Source of the DNA: Homalodisca vitripennis
Taxonomy: Eukaryota; Arthropoda; Insecta; Hemiptera; Cicadellidae
Direction of reading: 5' to 3'
Assembly: GCF_021130785.1 (NCBI RefSeq)
Contig: NW_025778005.1
Coordinates: 1 to 64,000, forward strand
Length of the DNA: 64,000 nucleotides
Below the pieces are notes generated by a model that saw nothing but the letters and a program-made list of their open reading frames with translations, did no database searches and was not told the origin of the DNA. The translations under genes and the position numbers were made by a program. This document shows positions 52,570-62,512 of this stretch, piece after piece (the stretch's first letter is position 1; every line of letters begins with the position of its first letter).

Positions 52570-53280
52570 ACAACTAAAATATGATACCATGGAGTGGGCC
52601 TAAATATTCCAATGCTCTATGAATTATACCTTCAAAATTAATAATATTATTAAAACTTTAAAAATAACTTCTCTTTACATTGAACTTGTCTCACAAACGC
52701 TGGAGTCAGCATTCTTGGATCGACTATGCAGCTCTAGTCGGAAAAGAGGAAGATTAGTAGCCTGGAAGTCTAAAACATGAAGTAATCTGGCTTGAACTCA
52801 AGAAGTGAGCTCGAAGAGCGAACTGCAACACGCCTAAAACCAAATCGCGACGGTATTAGCCATTAATTAACTTATAAACACGACAACATGGTCTCGTCAG
52901 AAGGACATCGCCACAAATATTATCCAAGTTGATCTGGCAAATAAAACACATTCAAGGTAATTTACTTTACAAGTTATAATTTTACTTTACATTACATTCA
53001 AATTAGATGTCCCGCATGAAAGGGCTAACTTATGATACGAAAATATACATTTTTAACTACGGACAAGGCGCGCGAGGTGCCGCTTCAGTAGCGAGGTTCG
53101 GCAGCTACAAAGTTCCCGTGAGAAAAAATTGATACGCGTGCCAATTAGGTTATCAATCCGCCAAGACTTTAGTTCCAAGAACATCGGATGTACCTTATAT
53201 TTAACCAGTAATAAGTAAATGGGTTGCGAAAATATGTACAAAATGAAGTAAAACTAAATAACTGTAGGTACATATTGGTA
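52570..53280 (+). repeat. Unnamed dispersed repeat, copy B
   Basis: Same-orientation relative of 2735-3445; shared blocks are listed there. The two copies differ by many substitutions and indels, so they are old. CAAGGTAATTTACTTTAC at about 52954 and GGACAAGGCGCGCGAGG at about 53062 are the clearest matches. Confidence 0.75.
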
Positions 53281-54399
53281 TGTATATAATGAAAATTTCA
53301 TGAACCACTTAAAAACCAAATTAATTCTAACAGCTCACACACGGTTAATCTATACTAAATAAATGTGTAAGTTTTACAAAGCCATACTACACCATAGAGG
53401 ATATTTGTATTCCTTATGATTCTATTCAATGTGATAACATTATTGGTGACTTCAATTATTGCCATGGTAGAATAACTTACGAACATACTATTCTTAACAC
53501 ATTTGTGTAAGCAACTAATAGCTCTTAAGATTTACCAGAATATTCTATTTGGTTTATCCTTTTGTAGTAAAAAATGTTTCAAAAATTATCTACGCATTTA
53601 CAAGGTACTTGCTGCCCTATTGGATGATGAATTATTAGGAATTTTAAATAAATTCCGATAAGAAGAACCTAAAAATGTACAGAGGTTAACAAGTTTTTTC
53701 TAAAACAGAGTAATGGCTATACTTAAAATAGGTAACTTATTTAAATTAAAATGATTAAATATGTACGTGGTATTTTATTGTGATAAATATTAAGGAGGTT
53801 TTAAGTTTTTCAAAGGTATATTTTACCAACATATCATAAAAAGGAGGCGGGTCATAATTATGTAAAAAAGATGTAAATATAATTACATTCTACACCACCA
53901 CTATACAAAACAACTATTGTAACACACATGAAATTCTTCAATGTTCATCCTTAAATTACAAAGAAAATGAACTGCAACATTGAAATGGCTTACCAAAGAT
54001 CGAGTAATATTCACAGTATAATATCGGGAAAAGGGCAGTGAGATAATTTTGTGAGAATCGTTGCTATTCTTGGCGGAAGTGTGCCATTGACCATGACCAA
54101 CCTAGGACACTCTCCTTTCTAGCGATGATGAAATATATTATTAAGTTGTATAGTCTGAATGAATAATAATATTAAAAGTTTACATTTCATTTTAACTCAA
54201 ATGGATTTATTGGGGTAACTCGAATTGAGTAAATAATGCAATATTAATTATTCAAATATATTTAAAACAACATGATTGAATATAATTTATATTAACATAT
54301 ATATTTGACACAATATTTGGGAATACTTGTTCATATTGAAATTTGCTAAATATATTTCATACTAAAAAATCCGTCGGTTCACTTCAATGCAGATTAACC
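53281..54399. other. AT-rich DNA left of the Polinton
   Basis: No gene or repeat recognised. The left terminus of the Polinton should lie between here and about 54560, but its terminal inverted repeat cannot be confirmed because the right end is outside the window. Confidence 0.45.
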
Positions 54400-54561
54400 T
54401 TAGTGGAAAGGCGCATATGGGTATGCTCATGTACGCACATCTATCCCCAGCTTACACCTCCCCGCATGGTGTAACGAGACGCTCGCGAGTGCGGCTTTGT
54501 CGATCTATGTGTATTATTCCACGCAAATCGCTTTTTATTGTATATAAGTAGTATACTTTGG

Positions 54562-54640
54562 CCGTTTCTGGGACAAAGCACCTGAGACCGGTTCTGGGAC
54601 AAACCGTGTGAGACCGAATCTGGGACAGAATTTTTAGAGA
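54562..54640 (+). repeat. 26-bp tandem repeat with CTGGGACA core, three copies
   Basis: Units at 54562, 54588 and 54614 each contain TTCTGGGACAAA or ATCTGGGACAGA followed by a GAGA end at 26-bp spacing. They lie in the presumed Polinton terminal region. They may be transposase or replication-protein contact sites, but nothing shows this directly. Confidence 0.75.
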
Positions 54641-54654
54641 GCGAATAAGAGTGT

Positions 54655-54935
54655 GAGTATGGGTAGTCAGAACCGCGCCGCGCGAATCACCACGCATGTC
54701 ATCGCTGTCCCGCCACCGCGCAGACACCACGCGTTGTTACTGTAAGTATACAAGCAATCGGCACGCGCCTCGTCATCGCCGCGCCGCGCGACTGCTGAAC
54801 CGTCACCGGCACCGCGCCGTGTGAGAAACCGCGTGTTGTTTCTAGTATACAAACAATCGGTACGCGCCTCGTCACTGTCCAGTCACCACCGCGCCCGCGA
54901 GACACCGCACCTTATAAATTACTAGTTTGGTATAC
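54655..54935 (+). repeat. GC-rich ~98-bp tandem repeat upstream of the integrase
   Basis: Diverged units each contain a GC-rich block (CCGCGCCGCGCG type) and a (T)AGTATACAA-CAATCGG-ACGCGCCTCGTCA-type segment; the GTATAC landmarks fall at 54746 and 54845. A third GTATAC-like landmark (GGTATAC) lies at about 54929. The block contrasts sharply with AT-rich surroundings and is probably part of the Polinton terminal repeat or promoter. Confidence 0.7.
54912..54919 (+). promoter_or_regulatory. TATA-like element upstream of the integrase
   Basis: TTATAAAT at 54912-54919 lies about 50 bp before the integrase open frame, immediately after the GC-rich repeats. Position and sequence suit a core promoter, but no transcript start can be seen. 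Confidence 0.35.
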
Positions 54936-54955
54936 TGTAAGTGTATTGTGGATAG

Positions 54956-55807
54956 TATCAGGAATTATTGAAGCAGAAAAGTCGGAAAGAAATCCTGCTT
55001 CGAGCATTAGAGGTTCATAAACCTGTGGTTAAGCGATTCCCAAAGAGAAAAATTGTAACTTTGGGTATTGATGATTTGTGGGCTGCAGACCTTGTTGTAA
55101 TGATTAGGTTTTCAAAGGAAAATGATGGATTCAGATACATACTTAATGTAATTGATACGTTTTCAAAATATGCGTGGTCAGAACCATTAAAAACTAAAAG
55201 CTCACAAGAGGTTACTAAATCGTTTGGTAAAATATTAGGAAGAGCGAAATTGGTTGGTCACAAACCCCCGAACCTTCTTCACACGGATAAAGGACGAGAA
55301 TTTGTTAATAAGGAATTTAGAGAGTTTTTACACAAAAATCAAAAAAAGTTATACCATACTGAAAATGAGGAAAAAAGCGCCATTATAGAGCGTTTCCATA
55401 GAACTCTCAATGAAAAAATGAAAGTGCACTTTGAAATTCAAAACTCTTTTAGATGGGTGTCACATTTACATAAGCTTCTACGTCAATATAACAGTAAATT
55501 TCATAGCACTATAAAGATGAGCCCATCAGAAGTGAATTCAAGCAATGAACAAACTTTAAGAAACATGTACGGAAACACTGGACGATGTCTAGTATTCAGA
55601 CCCAGACTTTCGGTTGGAGACCGCGTAAGAATTACTATAAAGAAAGATGTATTTGGAAATAAATACCGCAGAAATAGGACAAGAGAAATTTTTCGGATTG
55701 TGGCTGTCAACAAAACTTGCCCTGTTACCTACAAAATCGCAGACCAGTCTGGTGAGGAAATAATAGGATCGTTTTATGAAAAAGAATTACAAAAAACTAT
55801 GTTCTAG
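54956..55807 (+). CDS. Polinton retroviral-type integrase, N-terminus missing or upstream
   Basis: This DDE integrase would join element ends to host DNA. The open frame follows a TAG at 54953-54955 and has no ATG near its beginning. Either the N-terminal HHCC zinc-binding domain has been lost, or translation starts in an upstream exon. The catalytic core is intact: WAADLVVM, YILNVIDTFSKYAWSEPLK, LLHTDKGREFVN and IIERFHRTLNEKM. The presumed catalytic triad is D41, D107 and E141 counted from the TTG at 54968. The C-terminal part (LSVGDRVRITIKKDVFGNKY, then IGSFYEKELQK) is an SH3-like DNA-binding domain typical of Polintons. No chromodomain is seen. It is the first gene of the element. Confidence 0.88.
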   Translation, partial: YQELLKQKSRKEILLRALEVHKPVVKRFPKRKIVTLGIDDLWAADLVVMIRFSKENDGFRYILNVIDTFSKYAWSEPLKTKSSQEVTKSFGKILGRAKLVGHKPPNLLHTDKGREFVNKEFREFLHKNQKKLYHTENEEKSAIIERFHRTLNEKMKVHFEIQNSFRWVSHLHKLLRQYNSKFHSTIKMSPSEVNSSNEQTLRNMYGNTGRCLVFRPRLSVGDRVRITIKKDVFGNKYRRNRTREIFRIVAVNKTCPVTYKIADQSGEEIIGSFYEKELQKTMF

Positions 55808-55900
55808 TTTAGAGTCAAATGTATTAGTAAGGCTCTCATCCTTCCTTCCCCTCATCCCACTCACACACCCTCTTCCTACTCCTCTTCCTATTCTCATCCA

Positions 55901-56320
55901 TCCATACCTCATCCTTTTCCATCGTCAATCGCCCATACAATAAGAGAGTAGCCAGCTCTATAATAATGACGTTTTCTCCTACTAGCAAGCAAACAGCATT
56001 TCTCAATGCTACGGATGGTCTTCGAAGATCATCAGTCAAGAAATGTCCGAATTGTGGAGAAGAGGTTACTGCATCTAACCTATCCCGCCACCAAAAAACA
56101 AAGAAGTGTATCCATACCTCATCCTTTTCCATCGTCAATCGCCCATACAGTAAGAGAGTAGCCAGCTCTGTAATAATGGCGTTTTCTCCTGCTAGCAAGC
56201 AAACAGCATTTCTCAAAGCTACGGATGGTCTTCGAAGATCATCAGTGAAGAAATGTCCGAATTGTGGAGCAGAGGTTACTGCATCTAACCTATCCCGCCA
56301 CCAAAAAACAAAGAAGTGTA
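55901..56320 (+). repeat. Exact tandem duplication of 210 bp (70 codons) with a zinc finger
   Basis: 55901-56110 and 56111-56320 are near-identical (about seven differences by eye). Being 210 bp, the duplication keeps frame and doubles a C2HC finger module CPNCG-E/A-EVTASNLSRHQKTKKC. High identity implies a recent event or ongoing unequal exchange. Confidence 0.95.
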
Positions 56321-58151
56321 TGTCAGCGTCAAATCCACCAGCTTATGCTTCTTCCAACGGATTCAATGAAAAACCTCCTTCGATGAAACAAGTATGTTCA
56401 AGTTGTGGTGCTGAAGTCAGGAACTCCTCCATGTCCCGCCATAAAAAAACAAAGAAATGCATGTCCACGTTAGACGACAAACTCCGGATTTTGATATGTC
56501 TATGTTGGAAAACTACGCTGATGCTGTGAGTGACAATCAATTCCAGAACGTGATTGCTGATTTTGATATGTCTATGTTGCCACAGTCCTATTCAAATCTC
56601 AGACCTGAAGAACAAGACGCGATTGCTGATTTTGATTTGTCTATGTTAGACACTCCAGATTTCTATTCCAAAATTAGAACTATAATTGGTCCGTCTACAG
56701 CTAACGCTCCAAAGTTTGAACCACCAGTAAAAAGGATACACCCTGATTCATTGAAAATTAAATCAATACTTGGTCCACCACCATTTGAAGTTCCGGATAA
56801 GTCAGACTATTCACTGCATATACCATATAGTCCTGTATACCATTCACCACTACATATCCCAGAGAGTCCAACATACAACGTGCTTAGTCCGACCGATGTA
56901 CGTGCTCAAATAAAACCCCAGAAGAAACCATGTCCAAAATGCAGTAAGGAAATAACGGTTTCCAACATGGCTCGGCACCAAAAATCTCAGAAATGTGCCA
57001 GAAACCAGCATGGTATAACATATAACGAACGTCTGAAAAAGATGGAACTCAAACCAGCTCCTAAAAGTAAAATGTGTTGGATTTGTGAAACACCAATAGA
57101 GTCATCCAACTGGAACCGTCACAAACAATCGAAACGCCTTATCCGCTTGTCAGCACTTCATGAAGGTCCTCGATACAGGAGTGAAATATTACCCATTACG
57201 AGACTGACACCAAGACTGCCGGCACCTACTCCAGACATCAATATGCTGGTAAAGAAATACCCAAAACGACCATGGGAAGTCAAACAAGTACCGAAGGTCA
57301 ATACAAACGACATAGCTCTTGAAGCGATGATCCGAAAACCGACTAGACCGCAAAAGATTCCTACAGGTGTGAAAAAGATTATTAGTGAGACACCGACTAG
57401 TACAATTAATAGTGAGAATTCTATTAGCTCTACCATGGAAGAGAGACAGCTTCTGTCTGAAACAGGATCACCTTCAACACCTCATCTGGTTCCGGTACGT
57501 ACTCCAGAGGAGTCACAGACAATACTTGATGAAGTCCAGTCGGCATTCACGGGAAGATTGAAAACGTATGTGATTATGAACAAACGTGGGATCAAAGATC
57601 CAAAAATGTTTCTTGAGATATGCAAACCACTCGTTGTTGAAAAACTTCAGGAAGCTGTAAAAGAAAAAAATCTTAAGGTAAACATGGTTTATCATGCTGA
57701 ATTCAAGAAAATAATAAACGATGTGGAGGTGACTCAAGTCATGGACTTTAAAACAAAAAATGAAATTCTTTACTCGACAACGCCTCTGCCTGACTATTAT
57801 AACTCAGCAAAACTTAAGATGTTGGTTGAGATGGAGGAGTTTGAGGCAAACGGTTCTCAATGGTCACTAAAAAGTTTGAAAGACTTGGAGATCAGAGTCA
57901 ACCGATACGTTCCTTTTCATGGATCCAACTATGTGGTTCTACCAAAACAGTTTCAATCCAAAAAGGCTGTTATTAATGTAAAAAACGAAGATCAGAAATG
58001 TTTTATGTGGTCTATTCTGGCAGCTTTACATCCAGTTAAGGTTAATCCAGAAAGAATCAGCAATTACGAACCTTTCAAACGAGAGCTGCTTCATGCACTA
58101 GCAACTTGCGAATGCCTCATGAAACTTGATGATGAAACTCGCAAAGTTTGA
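55966..58151 (+). pseudogene. N-terminal zinc-finger region of the Polinton PolB gene
   Basis: Two overlapping frames (55966-56529 and 56457-58151) with a frame change near 56490. The first has three C2HC fingers (two in the 210-bp duplication, the third CSSCGAEV...KKC). The second opens with three acidic-hydrophobic motifs (DFDMSML, DFDMSML, DFDLSML at 56487, 56559 and 56628). A fourth finger follows (CPKCSKEITVSNMARHQKSQ, C180), then a fifth that lacks its last cysteine (CWICETPIESSNWNRHKQSK). Further on lies a conserved PolB-leading segment with NEDQKCFMWSILAALHP near 57990, possibly an OTU-like cysteine protease site. It may be one N-terminal extension of PolB or a separate DNA-binding protein; I favour the former because the frame runs up to the exonuclease part. 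Confidence 0.7.
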
Positions 58152-59223
58152 AAGACGTAGTGGAATTTCTGTTAAAATATATGCTTATGATGACAAGTTC
58201 GATATATTCCCGCTGAGAATAACTGATAACGAAATGGAAAAACATGTTAATCTACTGTTTATCAGAGAAAAAACAAACACTCACTACTGCTGGATCAAAG
58301 ATATGTCCCGTTTGGTTAGTTCACAGATCTCACGAAATGGACATAAGATGTGGATATGCAATAGGTGTTTACAACACTTTACGAGAGAGGATTTACTCAT
58401 CAAGCATAGAGAAGACTGTAACACACACGATGCTGTGAAATTGGAACTACCAGAGCCAGGAGCTGTAATTAGATTTAAAGATTTCAATTGCTCAATGAGA
58501 GTGCCCTTTGTGTATTACGCAGACTTTGAATGCTGTCTAGCACCTATTTCAACATGTCAACCGTGTAAAGTGGATTGTAATGGTAATCATCAGTCGTTTA
58601 CTATTAAATATAAGAAACATAATGCCATTTCCTTCTGTATGTATGGGGTGTCAGAGGACGGCTTTTCCAAACAACCGATTAAATACTTTGGAGACGATGC
58701 TGCACATGTATTTGTAAAATCATTGATTGAGGAGTCGATAAGGATTAATGAACTTTACAAGAGTGAAGCAATAGTCCCCATGCAGTTGATGACAAAAGAG
58801 CAACAGGAAATGTTTGAATCTACTACTACGTGTCATATCTGTGGAAATTATCTTGGTGATGATCGTGTTAGAGACCATAACCATTTGACGGGTTTGTTTA
58901 GAGGAGCAGCTCACAACAAGTGTAACATCAATTTCAAACAACCTAGGTTCATTCCTGTTTTCATTCATAATTATTTAGCAGGTTACGACACTCACCTTTT
59001 CATTAAAGAGTTTGGTAAGTTCCAAAATCGCATATCATTGATACCCAACAACGAGGAGCGGTACATTTCCTTTGCGGTCAGTGTGGAAGGTGGAATTGAA
59101 CTACGATTCATCGATTCATTCAAGTTCATGTCACAAAGTCTCGATAGGTTGGTAAAGAATCTGACTAGATCTCAATTCAAACACATCTCAACATATTACA
59201 ATGGTAAGGACCTCAATTTATAG
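58126..59223 (+). pseudogene. PolB exonuclease region
   Basis: After a frame change at about 58126-58151 the polymerase continues. A C2HC finger (CNRCLQHFTREDLLIKHRED, C98) leads. Proofreading motif Exo I is YADFECC (D133, E135), and Exo II lies in FIHNYLAGYDTHLF (N282, D288). An HNH-like treble-clef insertion lies between them: TCHICG, RDHNHLTGLFRGAAHNKCN. It stops at an in-frame TAG (59221-59223), after which the same frame continues, so this is a nonsense change rather than a gene end. The TTG at 58126 is only the limit of the open frame, not a start codon. Confidence 0.85.
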
Positions 59224-60921
59224 CTACGAAAAGGAGTGTACCCTTACGACTACATGGACAGTATAGAAAAATATAGTGAAACATCACTACCTAGTCAAGA
59301 AGAATTTTACAATAGACTGAATAAACAACACATAACAAATGAAGATTACAAACATGCGTGCGATGTATGGACCGCCTTTAACATTCAGAACATGAAAGAA
59401 TATACAATGCTATATAACGAAACCGATGTCTTGCTGCTTGCAGAACTTATGGAAAACTTCAGGGATGTATGTCTCAATACATACAAATTAGATCCTGCAT
59501 GGTATTTCACAGCACCTGGGTTGGCTTGGAACGCAATGCTAAAAATTACAAAAGTTGAACTGTCCCTATTGACTGACATCGATATGGTACTCATGGTTGA
59601 AAAAGGTATTCGTGGTGGTATTTCACAGTGTTCTCATCGATATGCGAAGGCAAACAATGCCTACATGAAAGACTACGACAAATCGAAACCAAACAACTAC
59701 CTCATGTACTTGGATGCAAACAACCTGTATGGGTGGGCAATGTCTGTAAAACTACCATATGCAAACTTTCAGTGGAGCAGTACAGACATCGATGTAATGA
59801 AAGTTAGTGACGATTCACCCACAGGCTACATATTAGAAGTTGATTTGGAATATCCTGAAGAACTACACGACGTACACTCTGATCTACCTCTCGCTCCAGA
59901 ACGTAGAGTCCCACCAGGATCGAAAATGGCAAAGCTTCTGACAACTCTCTACAGCAAAGAAAAGTATGTCGTACACTACAAAAATTTAAAGCTTTATTTG
60001 AGTCTGGGTATGAAACTAAAACATGTTCATAGAGTTCTTAGTTTCAGTCAAAGCAATTGGTTGCAACCGTACATTAATCTGAATACCATGGAGCGTATAA
60101 AGGCGAAAAATGATTTTGAGAAAGACTTTTTCAAACTAATGAACAACTCAGTTTTTGGAAAAACTATGGAAAATATGAGAAATCGTGTGGACATTCGTTT
60201 GGGTACTAAATCCAAATTAGTGGAAAGATGGGTTAGCAAACCGAACTTTAAGAGTCGAACCATCTTTACAGAAAACCTATTTGCTGTACTTTTTAGTAAG
60301 AAAAAACTTTTGTTAAATAAACCTATTTACGTAGGTATGAGTATTCTAGACATATCAAAGACACTGATGTATGATTTCCACTACAATGTAATGAAAGAGA
60401 AGTATGGATCTAACATAAAAATGGTGTACACCGATACCGATTCCCTGATATATGACATCAAAACGAAAAACTTCTATGAAGACATGAAACATTTAATTGG
60501 ATTATTTGATACAAGTGACTACCCCAACCCCAACCAATATGGGCTTCCCCACGTAAACACAAAAGTTCTGGGTAAAATGAAAGATGAACTTAATGGTCGA
60601 ATCATGCGAGAGTTTGTAGGACTACGATCCAAGATGTATGCGAGCAATATAGAAGACAACCATTTCATAAAGAAGTCTAAGGGCGTGAAAAAAGCTGTAG
60701 TTGAAAAAAATTAAATTACCTTTAGCAACTATAAAGACTGTTTGTTTAGTAACATCGAGCACTACAAAACGATGAATACAATTCGGAGTCAAGCACACAA
60801 TCTCTACAGCGTAGTACACCATAAAGTGGTACTTTTATAAAAGGACGACAAGCGTTTCGTACTCAAAGACAATATCCGAACCCTAGCATGGGGTCATCAT
60901 GGAATATGCGAAAACTGTTAA
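59224..60921 (+). pseudogene. PolB polymerase region (protein-primed family B)
   Basis: Same frame as the exonuclease part. Exo III is MLYNETDVLLLAE (Y60, D64 counted from 59236). Polymerase motif A is YLMYLDANNLYGWAMSV, motif B is FFKLMNNSVFGKTMEN, motif C is MVYTDTDSLIYD and the KxY motif is LRSKMYA. All catalytic residues are present. Large insertions between motifs A and B fit the TPR2 type of protein-primed polymerases, which start synthesis on a terminal protein. Two further in-frame stops, TAA 60712-60714 and TAA 60838-60840, precede the natural-looking end at 60921 (AWGHHGICENC). It probably replicated the element when intact. Confidence 0.9.
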
Positions 60922-60928
60922 ATTGTAA

Positions 60929-61606
60929 ATGTATGTAAGAGAACATACTATGGAAATTCAAGTGTTTTGCAGAGAGAAATTCGAAGACCAATTTTTACCT
61001 AGACCGTTACGGTGTCTTATTGTAGGACCGTCTGGGAGTGGTAAAACGAACTTGTTATTGAATTTCATTTACAACAAAGATGGAGTTCCGTTCAAGAATC
61101 TATACGTGTTTAGTCGTTCAATAGAACAACCTGCATATGTAGATCTGCGTGAACAATACAGTAGATTAGAAAAAAAACTTAGAAGACACATAGCGTTTTT
61201 CTATTCGTCCTGTCAAGATCTCATTTCTATCGATGACTGCAAACCAAACTCACTTGTGGTATTCGATGACTGCCTCATAGAAGAGCAAACTAAAATCCAA
61301 GACTATTTCATTAGAGGACGTCATAAAGGGATTTCTTGTGTCTACCTGAGTCAGAGCTATGGTCGGGTTGATATGCAGGTCATACGAAACAATGTTAATC
61401 TGTTGTGTCTGTTTACAATGAACAAGTACTATACAAAGAGAGTGTTCCAGGACTTTGTAGGTTCTGACATGACTTTCAACCAATTTGAGGCTCTCTGTTT
61501 TGAGTGCTGGAAAACACCTCATGGATTCATATCTATTAATACAACAGCTAAACCACAAAAAAGGAAATACATGTGCAATTTAAAAAGGAAACTAAGTGTT
61601 GAGTAA
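60929..61606 (+). CDS. A32-like genome-packaging ATPase
   Basis: P-loop ATPase of the FtsK/HerA superfamily, A32 branch, which pumps DNA into capsids in Polintons and large DNA viruses. ATGs at 60929 and 60950 are both possible; the second (MEIQVFCREKFEDQFLPRPL) is the more typical start. Walker A GPSGSGKT is residues 33-40 from the first ATG, Walker B LVVFDD is residues 109-114, and a glutamine-bearing sensor motif follows (CVYLSQSYG). Length of 225 residues is normal and the frame is intact. It starts 8 bp after the PolB end and is followed within 25 bp by the 21-bp repeat array. Confidence 0.93.
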   Translation: MYVREHTMEIQVFCREKFEDQFLPRPLRCLIVGPSGSGKTNLLLNFIYNKDGVPFKNLYVFSRSIEQPAYVDLREQYSRLEKKLRRHIAFFYSSCQDLISIDDCKPNSLVVFDDCLIEEQTKIQDYFIRGRHKGISCVYLSQSYGRVDMQVIRNNVNLLCLFTMNKYYTKRVFQDFVGSDMTFNQFEALCFECWKTPHGFISINTTAKPQKRKYMCNLKRKLSVE

Positions 61607-61611
61607 TACTT

Positions 61612-61623
61612 CGTTGTACAACG
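61612..61623. promoter_or_regulatory. 12-bp perfect palindrome
   Basis: CGTTGTACAACG is self-complementary and sits between the ATPase stop (61606) and the minisatellite start (61631). Its CGTT/AACG arms resemble the AACGT/ACGTT arms of the repeat units. It may be a dimeric protein site. Confidence 0.4.
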
Positions 61624-61630
61624 TTACAAG

Positions 61631-62071
61631 AAACGTAATTTGACGTTCTCTAAACGTAATTTGACGTTCTCTAAACGTAATTTGACGTCCTGTAAACGTA
61701 ATTTGACGTTCTATAAACGTAATTTTACGTTCTCTAAACGTAATTTAACGTTCTCTAAACTTAATTTGACGTTCTCTAAACGTAATTTGACGTTCTCTAA
61801 ACGTAATTTGACGTTCTCTAAACGTAATTTGACGTTCTCTAAACGTAATTTGACGTCCTCTAAACGTAATTTGACGTTCTCTAAACGTAACTTGACGTTC
61901 TATAAACGTAATTTAACGTTATCTAAACGTAATTTGACGTTCTCTAAACGTAATTTAACGTTCTCTAAACTTAATTTGACGTTCTCTAAACGTAATTTGA
62001 CGTTCTCTAAACGTAATTTGACGTTCTCTAAACGTAATTTGACGTTCTCTAAACGTAATTTGACGTTCCAG
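61631..62071 (+). repeat. 21-bp minisatellite, 21 units
   Basis: Twenty-one head-to-tail units, each with AACGTAATTTGACGTT followed by CTCTA, fill the space between ATPase and virion genes. Each unit has inverted arms AACGT and ACGTT around a 6-bp centre and a TGACGT core. Because 21 is a multiple of three, the array has no stops in one plus frame (heptad TFSKRNL) and one minus frame (heptad with LENVKLR). Variant units recur about 9-10 units apart, indicating block duplications. No ATG begins the plus-strand frame, so a regulatory or structural role seems more likely than a protein. Confidence 0.95.
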
Positions 62072-62132
62072 TGTAAACGTGACTTGAAAGATTTGAAGAA
62101 TAACTCTGTATTTATTACTATAAGTATACAAC

Positions 62133-62507
62133 ATGGCGAATAAACTAGATGCAAAAGAAGCAAGGCGACTTGAAAAAATTCAGAGTGTCTTGGCTGCAAA
62201 GTTCAATCGTGCTGAACAGGATGAATTAAAAAACTTCTCAAACAAAAATACTATATCATCAAATGCTAATGAGACGTCTGCCAATCGTAACATATCAATA
62301 ACACATGATCGACCGCTCACTGTTTCTAAAGCTAGAAAGTTGGATGAGTTAAACCGGAAATTACAAAGTGAGTTTGCTCAGACCCATTTCAAAGAGTTAG
62401 AAGATGTTCGTGAAAATGAGAAAAAGTACGAACCAATCACCAGAGCCATTAGGGAACATCAACATAGAGAATTGGAAACACAAAAGATACGTAGTCAAAC
62501 AGTATGA
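62133..62507 (+). CDS. Polinton virion-protein region, N-terminal part
   Basis: ATG at 62133 opens MANKLDAKEARRLEKIQSVL. The 124 residues are highly charged and mostly helical, with candidate coiled coils (ARKLDELNRKLQSEFAQTHF and ELEDVRENEKKYEPITRAIR). I recognise no catalytic motif. It begins just after the minisatellite and is followed at once by 62513-63004 in another frame. The three frames 62133-63651 probably once formed a single minor virion protein, of which this would be the N-terminal scaffold-like part. It could also stand as a small separate protein. Confidence 0.5.
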   Translation: MANKLDAKEARRLEKIQSVLAAKFNRAEQDELKNFSNKNTISSNANETSANRNISITHDRPLTVSKARKLDELNRKLQSEFAQTHFKELEDVRENEKKYEPITRAIREHQHRELETQKIRSQTV

Positions 62508-62512
62508 AATAG

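Noticed and set aside
54452..54905. Minus-strand arginine/alanine-rich open frames upstream of the integrase
   Set aside because: They arise from GC-rich tandem repeats and have low-complexity composition.
55836..56216. Minus-strand open frame of 126 codons opposite the zinc fingers
   Set aside because: It mirrors the 210-bp duplication on the coding strand and has no independent support.
61631..62071. Resemblance to a CRISPR array
   Set aside because: Units are contiguous with no variable spacers, and the context is a eukaryotic Polinton.
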